NCBI RefSeq assembly: GCF_030296775.1
Contig: NZ_AP027742.1
Coordinates: 3,038,001-3,102,000 of the forward strand
Origin: Claveliimonas bilis
GTDB taxonomy: Bacteria; Bacillota; Clostridia; Lachnospirales; Lachnospiraceae
Length of the DNA: 64,000 nucleotides
Direction: 5' to 3'
Shown here: one piece after another, positions 7,720 through 16,598 of the stretch
Numbering within the stretch: position 1 is the stretch's first letter
Layout of the letters: the number at the start of each line of letters is the position of its first letter
Translations under genes and position numbers: made by a program
The notes under the pieces: generated by a model
Seen by the model: the letters and a program-made list of their open reading frames with translations, nothing else
Told to the model about the DNA's origin: nothing
Databases searched by the model: none

Positions 7720-9219
7720 ATGAAAAAAACAAACAGACCAAATATACTTCTGATCATGACAGATCAGCTAAGGGGTGATGCCTTAGGTTATGCCGGGCAT
7801 CCCGATGTCAAAACCCCCTACCTGGACACTCTTGCCAGCAAGGGAGTTGTCTTTGATCATGCATACAGCGCATGTCCGAGCTGCATTGCCGCGCGCGCCG
7901 CGCTTCACACCGGAATGTCGCCCGAACATCACCGCCGGGTAGGCTATGAAGATAATATTCCCTGGACGTATCCTCACACCATGGCAGGTGAACTTTCAAA
8001 GGCCGGCTATCATACCCAGTGTACAGGAAAAATGCATGTGCATCCTTTGAGAAACTATCTCGGATTTCACAATATAGATCTGCACGACGGCTATCTTCAC
8101 GCCGCCAGATACGGCAGTGTCCCATACAGGGAATCTCAGTTGGTAGCGGACGATTATTTTTACTGGCTGAAAGAAGAACTGGGTGTGTCTGCCGATGTAA
8201 CTGACACAGGACTTGACTGCAACGGCTATGTAGCCCGTCCCTGGATTTATGAAGAAAAATATCACCCGACCAATTGGGTGACAGACCGCAGCATTGATTT
8301 TCTCAGGCGGCGGGACCCCGGAAAACCTTTTTTCCTTATGGCTTCTTATTTAAAGCCTCATCCGCCTTTTGACGCTCCTGAATATTATTTTGATCTGTAC
8401 CGCAGCCGTGAGCTTCGGCCGCCTTTTGTAGGTACCTGGGAAAGCGATCGTTATCTGAAAGAGTCCGGACGGATTTTCGACTCTAAGACGGGCCCCATTG
8501 ACCCCGATCTGATCCGCGAAGCACAGATTGGATACTATGCCTGCATTACCCATCTTGACCACCAGATCGGCCGGCTTATCATGGCTCTTATAGAACACGA
8601 AGTCTATGACAATACACTGATTCTCTTTACGTCCGATCACGGGGAGGAACTGTGCGACCACCACATGTTCCGCAAATCCCGGCCATATGAGGGTAGCTGC
8701 CATATTCCTCTTTTAATCTCCGGCGGCGCTCTTGCCAACATCGAAGCACAGCCTGGCAGTGTCTGCCACTCTGTTGCCGAGCTTCGGGACGTTATGCCCA
8801 CCCTTCTGGACATTGCCGACGCTCCTATCCCAGAATCCGTAGATGGGATCAGCCTGAAGCCGCTTCTTACTGATCCGGTAGAAAAACTTCGGGATTCTCT
8901 CCATGGCGAACACTCTTATGGAGAGTTTTCCAATCACTGGATTGTAACAGAAACAGACAAATATATCTGGCATTCACAGACAGGACAGGAACAGTATTTC
9001 CTTCTGAAAGAGGATCCTCATGAGCTGACAGACCGCATCAATGATCCCCAGTACAGGGACCGCATTGATACTTTAAGACGCCTGTTGATTCGTAATCTTA
9101 CCGGAAGGCCGGAAGGCTTTACAGACGGGCAGGAACTGATTCCGGGACGCCCGTACCCTCCCTATCTTACAGATGTCAGCGACACTAATGAAGCAAAAGA
9201 AGGGGGCGGCGTTCTATGA
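7720..9219 (+). CDS. Cytoplasmic type I sulfatase of the Cys-Ala subtype
   Basis: 499 residues. Metal-binding start NILLIMTDQLRGDALGY (D15, Q16). The maturation motif is C55-I-A-A-R59 followed by T64-G65, the C-x-A-x-R variant of C/S-x-P-x-R. Oxidation of C55 by an anSME gives the formylglycine nucleophile. The second metal site is visible as LFTSDHGEE. There is no signal peptide, so hydrolysis takes place in the cytoplasm, which implies an imported small sulfated substrate. The next gene (exporter) overlaps by 4 bases, and a maturase gene lies just beyond. It follows the AraC gene by 18 bases with its own GGAGG box. Family S1 is clear; the substrate is inferred to be a sulfated host disaccharide. 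Confidence 0.93.
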   Translation: MKKTNRPNILLIMTDQLRGDALGYAGHPDVKTPYLDTLASKGVVFDHAYSACPSCIAARAALHTGMSPEHHRRVGYEDNIPWTYPHTMAGELSKAGYHTQCTGKMHVHPLRNYLGFHNIDLHDGYLHAARYGSVPYRESQLVADDYFYWLKEELGVSADVTDTGLDCNGYVARPWIYEEKYHPTNWVTDRSIDFLRRRDPGKPFFLMASYLKPHPPFDAPEYYFDLYRSRELRPPFVGTWESDRYLKESGRIFDSKTGPIDPDLIREAQIGYYACITHLDHQIGRLIMALIEHEVYDNTLILFTSDHGEELCDHHMFRKSRPYEGSCHIPLLISGGALANIEAQPGSVCHSVAELRDVMPTLLDIADAPIPESVDGISLKPLLTDPVEKLRDSLHGEHSYGEFSNHWIVTETDKYIWHSQTGQEQYFLLKEDPHELTDRINDPQYRDRIDTLRRLLIRNLTGRPEGFTDGQELIPGRPYPPYLTDVSDTNEAKEGGGVL

Positions 9220-10004
9220 TCCAGTACCTGATTATTATTACTATCTGCCTTCTTGCATCTGTTATCGGTTCCATCTGCGGAATCGGCGGCGGAGTCATTG
9301 TCAAGCCCGTCCTTGACAGTATGGGGATTATGAGCGTGGAAACCGTAAGCTTCCTTTCCGGACTTATGGTCATGAGTATGTCCATCTATTCTATTGGAAA
9401 GGCAGTAGCCGCAAAAGATACAAGACTTGAGGCAAGAACGGGGATTCTTCTGTCCCTGGGCGCCGTAGCAGGCGGCATTACCGGAAAACAGCTTTTTTCT
9501 GTTATTCAGACTTTAAGCTCTGATCCGAACCGGATCGGAGCATGCCAGGCGGCCGTTCTTTTTCTCCTTACCTTTGGCACACTGATCTACACCATTAAAA
9601 AACACACGATCCGGACCCATCGCATGACGCATCCTGTCGTGTGCATTATCATTGGTATTATTCTGGGCCTTCTTTCCTCCTTCCTTGGAATAGGCGGAGG
9701 TCCCTTTAATCTGGTCTTCCTCTCCTTCTTCTTTTCCATGGAGACAAAGACTGCTGCCCAGAACTCTCTTTTGATCATTATGTTCTCGCAGATTTCCGGT
9801 TTCCTGCAAACTCTGCTGACCGGATCAGTTCCGGATTTTTCCTGGATCCTTTTGATCTGCATGGTCGTATTTGCTGTGATCGGAGCCGCCATTGGCCGCT
9901 CCTTCAATCGGAAGCTGGACAATGACATGGTGGACCGGCTTTTCTGCGGACTCATCATTATCATTTTGTTCATCTGTGTCTATAACTTCTTCAAATACAT
10001 ATAG
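9216..10004 (+). CDS. TauE/SafE family membrane exporter, candidate sulfate/sulfite exporter
   Basis: 262 residues with about eight hydrophobic helices in two repeats, each opening with the glycine-rich signature (SICGIGGGVIVKPVL near 18-32; SFLGIGGGPFNLVF near 156-169). This internal duplication is the hallmark of the TauE/SafE/DUF81 family. Its ATG overlaps the sulfatase stop (ATGA), so the two are translationally coupled. Members of the family export organic and inorganic sulfur anions, and here disposal of sulfate released by the sulfatase is the natural guess. Transport direction and substrate are not proven. Confidence 0.9.
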   Translation: MIQYLIIITICLLASVIGSICGIGGGVIVKPVLDSMGIMSVETVSFLSGLMVMSMSIYSIGKAVAAKDTRLEARTGILLSLGAVAGGITGKQLFSVIQTLSSDPNRIGACQAAVLFLLTFGTLIYTIKKHTIRTHRMTHPVVCIIIGIILGLLSSFLGIGGGPFNLVFLSFFFSMETKTAAQNSLLIIMFSQISGFLQTLLTGSVPDFSWILLICMVVFAVIGAAIGRSFNRKLDNDMVDRLFCGLIIIILFICVYNFFKYI

Positions 10005-11112
10005 ATGCCAGATATTCCAGACGGCCGATGGCCGTCTGGAAAAATTTCTGATATGCCTCACAGTAACGGTTTCTCATTTCCTTTCCATAAGGTATCAGAT
10101 CTCTTCTGCAGCCTCCCCGGCACAGAGGATACCAGCGGCAATCCGGACATCTTTCATCTCTTTTTTCAGCATCGGCAAAAAAAGGCGCTCTTTCGGCATC
10201 TCTTGCCATTTCTTCAAGCACTTTAAAATCAACGTTTGAATCTGTAATATTTCCCATCTCATATTCATCCAGCGCATAGAAATCACAGGGATAGACCGTA
10301 CCGTCCGCCTCGATCACGTTCTGCATACTGCATCTTCCATACATACTGCAGGCTTCCGGCTGTGCTCCTCTTAGCATCCCCGCATAATTATCAAACTGCC
10401 GGATATATACCGGAACTCCCCTGATCTTATCCTCAAACCAGAGTGCAAAAAGACGTTCCAAAGCCGCTTGATACTGTTCTCCTGTCAAAGAATAGGGATA
10501 TTTTCCTTCTTCTACCTCCCCCAGAGGATCCAGACAGGGGATATACTGCTGTTCGTAAAAACCTTTTTTTATAAAAAACCGATAGATTGCCTCTATTCTC
10601 TCCGCTGTCTGAGCATTCAGTACACACAAAATATGAAACGGCACTTTTTTCTCCTGCAGTTTCTTTAAATTTTCAAATACCTGCGAAAAAGTCCCCTCCC
10701 CGCGGTGATCCACCCGGTTTTCATCATGAGACTTCCTCACTCCGTCCAAAGATACTCCCAGCAGAAAATTTTCTTCCTTGAAAAACGAGATCCATTGGTC
10801 GTCAAGCGCCATTCCATTGGTCTGGATCGTATAAAAAACCTGCTGTTCCTCTCTTTTCTTCTGCCTGACACAGGAGACAAATTGACGGTAAAACGAAAGT
10901 CCGGCAAGCAAAGGCTCTCCCCCCTGAAAACCAAACACACACGTATCCGCTGCTTTTAAAGCTTTGTCAATTAGTATCTCCATGGTTTCCAAAGACATGA
11001 TCCCATGATCTGCATTTTTCCTATGCTTCGCCTCTTCTTTGTAAAAACAGTATCTGCACTGCAGATCACAGGCAGATGATACCGGTTTGATCAAAAGCTG
11101 CAATTCTTTCAT
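9991..11112 (-). CDS. Anaerobic sulfatase-maturating enzyme (radical SAM, SPASM domain)
   Basis: 373 residues. Radical SAM cluster motif C15-x3-C19-x2-C22 (SACDLQCRYCFYK), the glycine-rich GFQGGEPLL strand and QTNGM. The C-terminal SPASM region binds two auxiliary Fe-S clusters (GRCSM..., YPCDFYALDE, then CPDCRWYPLCRGGC). Length and motifs fit anSME, which converts the sulfatase active-site Cys to formylglycine without oxygen. It overlaps the exporter gene by 14 bases tail to tail and follows the GH112 gene on the same strand by 63 bases. Its only obvious client in the window is the sulfatase at 7720-9219. Confidence 0.93.
   Translation of the reverse strand: MKELQLLIKPVSSACDLQCRYCFYKEEAKHRKNADHGIMSLETMEILIDKALKAADTCVFGFQGGEPLLAGLSFYRQFVSCVRQKKREEQQVFYTIQTNGMALDDQWISFFKEENFLLGVSLDGVRKSHDENRVDHRGEGTFSQVFENLKKLQEKKVPFHILCVLNAQTAERIEAIYRFFIKKGFYEQQYIPCLDPLGEVEEGKYPYSLTGEQYQAALERLFALWFEDKIRGVPVYIRQFDNYAGMLRGAQPEACSMYGRCSMQNVIEADGTVYPCDFYALDEYEMGNITDSNVDFKVLEEMARDAERAPFFADAEKRDERCPDCRWYPLCRGGCRRDLIPYGKEMRNRYCEAYQKFFQTAIGRLEYLASICI
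10015..10041 (+). terminator. Hairpin after the exporter gene, inside the 3' end of the maturase gene
   Basis: A 12-bp perfect stem with a 3-base loop (10015-10026 with 10030-10041). It lies 10 bases after the exporter stop and is coding for the maturase C-terminus. The following plus-strand sequence has only a short T-run, so termination may be weak. Confidence 0.45.
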
Positions 11113-11137
11113 TTCTCAGTGCCTCCTTAAACAAAGC

Positions 11138-11164
11138 GGGGATGGAACCATTCGTCCCATCCCC
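11138..11164 (-). terminator. Attenuating hairpin between GH112 and maturase genes
   Basis: An 8-bp GC-rich stem GGGGATGG/CCATCCCC is followed on the minus strand by a moderately T-rich stretch. It probably lowers maturase expression relative to GH112. Confidence 0.5.
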
Positions 11165-11175
11165 ATCTCTTTTTC

Positions 11176-13338
11176 CTAAATTTCGTACCAGTAAATACCG
11201 TTTGCTTCCAGATCCAGATCAAAGCTTGTACCGTCTCCTTTATATACGGTAGTGCTCTGCGGCTCATAGGTATTGTTTACTACACAATATTTTCCATTCT
11301 TTACATAAGCATGTACTTCCACGTTGTAGTTGGTGCTGAACCATTTGCAAAGATCATCTTCGTCATGGGAAGACCAGATAATGGAACGGTACAGAAGTCT
11401 GCTGTTTTCAAAGCTGTAAGGAAGTCCGCTGATGTATACGCAGCGTCCTTTTCCAAATTCATTGACTGCCAGCTGTACTTCCTGGTTTGTCTGTTTCAGA
11501 ATCGTTGTTCCCTCATATGCATAGATATTTTTCTTGCCTTCTCCAAAGTCGATCTCACCTTTGCAGTCCTCTGTGATGAAATGGTCATACTCATCCCAGT
11601 TATATTTATCCACATTAAGAGTGAATCCGTTTTCTTCCTCTACACCCATAACGGTAGCAAGCTGGAAGAAGTGTCCCTCATGCTGATGTGCTGCCGGTTC
11701 GCCTACGCCGATGAAACCTCCTCCGTTGTAAATGAATTTCTTTACAGCGGTCACAATTCTTTCATCTGTCCAGTTTTCGCCTCCGGAATAAGCGGTATCG
11801 GCATCTCCCACATTGAGAATAACGTCAATATCATTCAGGATATCCGGATTGTTTCTGATATCATCAAAGCTGATAAACTGTACGTCAAACGGTGCGCCGC
11901 TCAATGCCTCAATCACTCCTGCATAGGAATAATTCTGTTTATAGTAAATAGCGTGATGTACCATGTGGTTGCCCCATGCCCTCATTTTACCCCAGCAGTT
12001 CAGAACTGCAACTTTTTTCACGCAGTAAGGAGTCGTTCCTTTAATATTATCATACAGGGTACGGAACTCCTGGCATACACTCTCTACATAGTCGATAAAT
12101 TCCGGAAACTGCATTGCCAGCTTCAGGTATCCGCCGTATCCGATACGGTCGATCGGCTTACGCAGGATCGCACGTCTTGCTGTCACCCAGTTTACCTTGG
12201 CTTCCTTTACAGGATCTCCGCCTTCGTGGAAGGTATCCGGGAAGAAGTACGGAAGCAGACGTCCTTCTGTGTATTTTACGCCTTCAATATCGCTGATAAG
12301 ACGGAGCGTAGCGCCGTTGCCGACACTTCCTACAACAGCGTCAAGTCCTACCTGCTTAAATTCATCCATGAACGGTTCCATTCCGATCCAGTGATCTCCC
12401 AGGAACATCATAGCTTCCTTGCCGCACTCATGGGTGATATCTACCATCTCTTTTGCCAGTTTTGTGACTTCTCTTCTCTGGAAGTCCTGGAAATCTCGAA
12501 ATTCCTTGGACGGAATGCGGTAAGTATTGTTCATGTATCCCTGATCAATGATATATTCCGGACGGAATTTATATCCTACTTCCTGTTCAAACTGTTCCAG
12601 AATGTAGGGACTTACTGATGCAGAGTATCCATACCAGTCTACGTATTTTTCCCTTGCCAGCTCATCGAAGATCAATGTAAACTGATGGAAAAATGTAGTG
12701 TACCGGATCACATCAATATGGGGATTGTCTGCAATATATTTGCGGAGACGCTCCATGGAATATTTATGAGTTTTCGGCTGACGCACATCAAAGGTGATCT
12801 GCTTCTCAAAATTGGTCCATCCATTTGTTACGGCATTGTACATATGCACCGGATCCCACATGATATAAGCCAGAAAGCTGACAGTATAATCATGAAATTC
12901 CTTTGCATCGTGAATAATCACATCGCCTTTCCCGGCGTCATAGCTCCACTGTGAAACCGGAACAATTTCTCCTGTTGTCCGGTCGATCACTTCCCACCAT
13001 CTCTCAATATCATCATGGTCGTTTACTTTAAGCATATCCGGATACAGATGATTCATCAGATGAATGGAAAGCTCGCTTTCTACTGCTGTATAAAACGGCG
13101 TCATAATATACATCTGTTGGATTTCTTCCGGATTCGCCTTGGCCCAGGCATTGTCTTTTCTTGTTGTATAATAAGTGGAATATACCTTGGCGTCCACATC
13201 CCGAAGCTCTTCCGGATAATCTGTACCGTCACAGTCACGGATGGCGTCCGCCCCCCAGCGTTCCACCAGTTCCAATGTCTCCGGTACTACATCTACATCT
13301 GTGGGAATGGTAACTCTTCCTTTTGTACGTTCTTTCAC
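11176..13338 (-). CDS. lnpA: GH112 galacto-N-biose/lacto-N-biose phosphorylase
   Basis: 720 residues from a GTG start at 13338 with AAAGGAGA upstream. It is a full-length GH112 1,3-beta-galactosyl-N-acetylhexosamine phosphorylase: RVTIPTDVDVVPETLELVER at the N-terminus, the TIM-barrel motif FLGDHWIGMEPF in which D315 matches the proposed general acid of the family, and a C-terminal domain with the GGGFIGVGEPAAHQ segment. The enzyme splits Gal-beta-1,3-GlcNAc or Gal-beta-1,3-GalNAc with phosphate to alpha-Gal-1-phosphate and the free amino sugar in the cytoplasm. I cannot tell lacto-N-biose from galacto-N-biose preference by eye. It is the strongest clue that the locus uses mucin core 1 or milk-type glycans. 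Confidence 0.95.
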   Translation of the reverse strand: MKERTKGRVTIPTDVDVVPETLELVERWGADAIRDCDGTDYPEELRDVDAKVYSTYYTTRKDNAWAKANPEEIQQMYIMTPFYTAVESELSIHLMNHLYPDMLKVNDHDDIERWWEVIDRTTGEIVPVSQWSYDAGKGDVIIHDAKEFHDYTVSFLAYIMWDPVHMYNAVTNGWTNFEKQITFDVRQPKTHKYSMERLRKYIADNPHIDVIRYTTFFHQFTLIFDELAREKYVDWYGYSASVSPYILEQFEQEVGYKFRPEYIIDQGYMNNTYRIPSKEFRDFQDFQRREVTKLAKEMVDITHECGKEAMMFLGDHWIGMEPFMDEFKQVGLDAVVGSVGNGATLRLISDIEGVKYTEGRLLPYFFPDTFHEGGDPVKEAKVNWVTARRAILRKPIDRIGYGGYLKLAMQFPEFIDYVESVCQEFRTLYDNIKGTTPYCVKKVAVLNCWGKMRAWGNHMVHHAIYYKQNYSYAGVIEALSGAPFDVQFISFDDIRNNPDILNDIDVILNVGDADTAYSGGENWTDERIVTAVKKFIYNGGGFIGVGEPAAHQHEGHFFQLATVMGVEEENGFTLNVDKYNWDEYDHFITEDCKGEIDFGEGKKNIYAYEGTTILKQTNQEVQLAVNEFGKGRCVYISGLPYSFENSRLLYRSIIWSSHDEDDLCKWFSTNYNVEVHAYVKNGKYCVVNNTYEPQSTTVYKGDGTSFDLDLEANGIYWYEI

Positions 13339-13426
13339 AATAGATCTCCTTTCCTTTTAAACACAATTTACAGTTGCTCCTCTCTCAGCAAAACCGCACC
13401 TGCCGGAGAGTCTGTCTCTTTTCATA

Positions 13427-13455
13427 AGCATAGGAGAAAAACTTTTTCCCGTCAA
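13427..13455 (-). promoter_or_regulatory. Sigma-A type promoter for GH112
   Basis: Minus strand: -35 TTGACG (13450-13455), 17-bp spacer, -10 TATGCT (13427-13432), about 90 bases upstream of the GTG start. Confidence 0.65.
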
Positions 13456-13565
13456 TTTTCATATTGTTGACATTTTTAGTATTCTTGCTATTTTTTATTT
13501 GACTTTACCCCTTATCTCCAAAATGATAAAATAAATAAAAATCCCCTGGAAAAGGAGAACGGAAA

Positions 13566-14444
13566 ATGAAAGAAAGAAAAGCGGTCTATGTCCTCTTTAT
13601 TTTAATACAAAGTCTTGTCTACGGCATCGGAAATCCATTAACTAAAACTGCTTATGACTCCATTACTCCATTCTGGCTTCTCACGTTTCGCTTTGCCCTG
13701 GCCTTCCTCCTTCTTTTTCTGTGGAGAGGTCGGAAAATTGCAGGTCAGCTTAAGGACGTCAGCTGGACTGTCTGGATGCCTTCCGCCCTGTGCTGCGCCG
13801 GAGCTTATATTTCCTGCAATCTGGCTCTGAACCTGACTGCAGCCACCAATGTAGGCTTTATCATGTCCCTGCCCGTTCTTTTCGCTCCTTTGCTTTCCAC
13901 CATTGTTCTTCGCACTCCCTACCAATGGAAACGCCTTCCCCTGCAGCTTATTACTGTAATCGGACTGTTTCTTCTCTGCTGCAATACGGGCACCTTTACC
14001 TTTGGTCCCGGAGAAGCTCTTGCACTCTTCGACGCTCTGTGTCTTGCAGGACTCCTTGTCTTCGGTGAGCAGGCTATCTCGCAGATGGATGTTACTTCTG
14101 TCACCACGCTGCAGGTAGGTGTCACCATGCTTATCAGTCTGGTCTGCGCCTTCATCTTTGACGATCTGTCTGTACCTGGCCGAGTAGATTTTAATGCGTG
14201 GATGGTTGTCATTTATCTTGCCGTTATATGTACGATTTTTGCCTACCTCCTTCAGAACAGCGCTGTGGAACATTTATCCGCCTCCACAGTCTCCATGCTG
14301 CAGTGCACACAGCCTATTCTGACTGCCATTGTAGCCTATTTTCTGCTGGATGAACGATTAAACAGCGCCGGACTCGCCGGCGCCGCTGTGATTGTGATCT
14401 GTCTTTTGGCAGATGGAGCAATGAACCGGGTGTCACCGCAATGA
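13566..14444 (+). CDS. EamA/DMT family transporter
   Basis: 292 residues with ten predicted membrane helices in two EamA repeats (first about 5-135, second about 150-285). Typical marks are SLVYGIGNPLTKTAYD at the N-terminus, the repeat-end helix AATNVGFIMSLPVLFAPLLS, and SASTVSMLQCTQPILTAIVA in the second repeat. The ATG has an AAAGGAGA box. The family moves small metabolites and amino acids; the substrate cannot be inferred. It stands alone between the GH112 and metal ATPase genes. Confidence 0.9.
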   Translation: MKERKAVYVLFILIQSLVYGIGNPLTKTAYDSITPFWLLTFRFALAFLLLFLWRGRKIAGQLKDVSWTVWMPSALCCAGAYISCNLALNLTAATNVGFIMSLPVLFAPLLSTIVLRTPYQWKRLPLQLITVIGLFLLCCNTGTFTFGPGEALALFDALCLAGLLVFGEQAISQMDVTSVTTLQVGVTMLISLVCAFIFDDLSVPGRVDFNAWMVVIYLAVICTIFAYLLQNSAVEHLSASTVSMLQCTQPILTAIVAYFLLDERLNSAGLAGAAVIVICLLADGAMNRVSPQ

Positions 14445-14473
14445 TCCGAAAGCACAGTGGATCCAGGTAACGA

Positions 14474-16369
14474 TCACCTGTACTTTCTGTCATACAGTAA
14501 AGCCGCGATCAATACGACCAGACAAGAACCGGCATTATGTACCAGAGCGCCGGTTGTCGGGTTAAGTACTTCCATAAGTGAAAGCAGGATTGCTGCAAAG
14601 TTAATACACATGGACAGAGTAATACTCACCTTGATCGTATTTACTGTTGTGTTGGACAGCCATTTCAAATAGGGAATCTGGGAAATATTATCGCTCATAA
14701 GAGCGACTTCTGCCGCATCCACTGCAATATCACTTCCCATACTTCCCATTGCTACACTGACATCCGCTGTTTTCAGCGCCGGTGCATCATTGACGCCGTC
14801 CCCGATCATACATACCTTATGTCCTTCCTCCTGGAGTTTTTCAATATTCTTTACTTTTTCTTCTGGAAGTAATTCAGCACGGACTTCCGATATCCCAGCC
14901 TGTTCTGCAAAATAATCGGCTGCCTTTTTGCTGTCACCGGTGAGAAGAAGCGTCCATGTCCGCATATCAGCCAGACGTTCTGCCATGTCTTTCACATCGG
15001 GTCTTAGTACATCAGAAAGCGCCAGTACTCCTATACACCGTTCCTCATCGGATATAAGGACAGAGGCTTTTCCCTGCATCCGGAACCGTTCCAGAGCTGA
15101 CTGCACGGCGCCATCTGCAAAAACCCCGTACTCGGCAAGAAATTTTTCACTTCCCAGGTACAGCCTGCGTCCCTCGATTTCCGCACAGATCCCTCTTCCC
15201 GCTGTCATCTTGAAACTTTTTGCTTCCGACAACATAATTCCCTTTCCTCTGGCATATTCCACAATCGCTTTCCCCAATGGATGCTCACTCTTTGACTCAG
15301 CTGAAGCCGCAAGAAACAAAAGTTCTTCCCGGCTGACATCTGTATCAAAAGTAAGGATATCGCTGACTTCCAGTCGGCCATATGTCAAAGTACCTGTTTT
15401 ATCAAATGCGATGGTATCTACTTTCCCCATTTTTTCAAGGGCTTCTCCTGATTTGATGATCACACCGTGCTTTGCCGCCTGACCGATTGCCGCCATGACC
15501 GCTGTAGGTGTCGCCAGCACAAGGGCACAGGGGCAAAATACAACCAAAACAGTAACCGCTGTCACAATATTGCCGGTTCCTATGTATGCTCCTATAGCGA
15601 TCAAAAGAGCGACCGGAACAAGATAGCTTGCACATTTATCGGCAATGCGCTGCATGGGCGCCTGCTTATTCTCCGCTTCCTGCACCATGTGGATCAGCTT
15701 CTGCAGCGAACTGTCTTCTCCCACCTTTGTCGCTTCCATATCGACAGCACCAAAACAATTGAGTGTACCGCTAAATACTGCATCTCCCTCGTTTTTATCG
15801 ACGGGAAGGGATTCCCCTGTCATAACAGACTGATCCACCGTTGTTTCCCCGCTGATGATCTGTCCATCTACCGGTATTTTTTCACCGGGAAGCACTCGAA
15901 GGATATCCCCTTTTCTTATTTCTCCGGCAGGTATGATCTCTTCCCTGCCGTCAGATAAACGGCGTCCTGTTACCGGCGCAAGGTTTATCAGCTCTTTCAG
16001 CCCTTTCTTTGCCCGGTTGGTCGTAGCCTCCTCAAGAAGCGCTCCGATCGCCATGATAAATGCCACCTCTCCTGCCGCGAACAGATCTCCAATGGCAATG
16101 GCCGAAAACATGGCTATGCAGATAAGAAGCGCCGAAGAAATTTTACTGATCCCCCGGTTGTAAATCATTCTCCAGACAGCCAGATAGAGAAGCGGCAGTC
16201 CGCTGATTATAATTGTTACCCAGGCCGGATCAAATGGCAGGAAGTCCCACACCTCCATTCTCTCTCCAAACTCCCCCGTCAGATGCGGGATCAGATCCAG
16301 AAGCAAAAAGGCACCTGCCACGATCGTCATAGGCAGTCCTGCCAGAAAATCATTCATTCTTTTTACCAT
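14474..16369 (-). CDS. P1B-type heavy-metal ATPase (Zn/Cd/Co type)
   Basis: 631 residues from ATG 16369, chosen for the GGAGGAG box; the frame is open to 16417. Membrane CPC motif FCPCALVLATPTAVM, actuator TGES (MTGESLPVDK), phosphorylation motif DKTGTLT, nucleotide-domain HP (SEHPLGKAI) and hinge GDGVNDAP are all intact. There is no N-terminal heavy-metal-associated domain and there are few N-terminal cysteines. The CPC context and lack of a Cu signature favour a divalent metal exporter of the CadA/ZntA group. A TetR gene is divergent. Confidence 0.92.
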   Translation of the reverse strand: MVKRMNDFLAGLPMTIVAGAFLLLDLIPHLTGEFGERMEVWDFLPFDPAWVTIIISGLPLLYLAVWRMIYNRGISKISSALLICIAMFSAIAIGDLFAAGEVAFIMAIGALLEEATTNRAKKGLKELINLAPVTGRRLSDGREEIIPAGEIRKGDILRVLPGEKIPVDGQIISGETTVDQSVMTGESLPVDKNEGDAVFSGTLNCFGAVDMEATKVGEDSSLQKLIHMVQEAENKQAPMQRIADKCASYLVPVALLIAIGAYIGTGNIVTAVTVLVVFCPCALVLATPTAVMAAIGQAAKHGVIIKSGEALEKMGKVDTIAFDKTGTLTYGRLEVSDILTFDTDVSREELLFLAASAESKSEHPLGKAIVEYARGKGIMLSEAKSFKMTAGRGICAEIEGRRLYLGSEKFLAEYGVFADGAVQSALERFRMQGKASVLISDEERCIGVLALSDVLRPDVKDMAERLADMRTWTLLLTGDSKKAADYFAEQAGISEVRAELLPEEKVKNIEKLQEEGHKVCMIGDGVNDAPALKTADVSVAMGSMGSDIAVDAAEVALMSDNISQIPYLKWLSNTTVNTIKVSITLSMCINFAAILLSLMEVLNPTTGALVHNAGSCLVVLIAALLYDRKYR

Positions 16370-16410
16370 ATCGCTCCTCCAATCCGTGCTATGATAAAAT
16401 CTGTTCACTC

Positions 16411-16439
16411 TTGACATTCATTTCCCGTTTTCATACAAT
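16411..16439 (+). promoter_or_regulatory. Sigma-A type promoter for the TetR gene
   Basis: TTGACA (16411-16416), 17-bp spacer, TACAAT (16434-16439). The leader to the TetR start is about 150 bases and carries the half sites TACCTGAA (near 16483) and TTCAGGTA (near 16555), which may form a regulator site. Confidence 0.65.
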
Positions 16440-16598
16440 AAATTCATTAACAAACATTTTGTTCTCTTTTATTGTAGAAAGTACCTGAACAAATTACAAT
16501 GGATAATTAATGCCCGATGTTTCCTACAGAACATTTCAGAAAATCTGTACGGAATTTCAGGTATTTCTTAGACCAATTTTATGAAAGAGGAGACCATT

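Noticed and set aside
11311-12618. 435-codon open frame opposite the GH112 gene
   Set aside because: Long antisense shadow caused by codon bias of a well-identified enzyme gene; no start signal.
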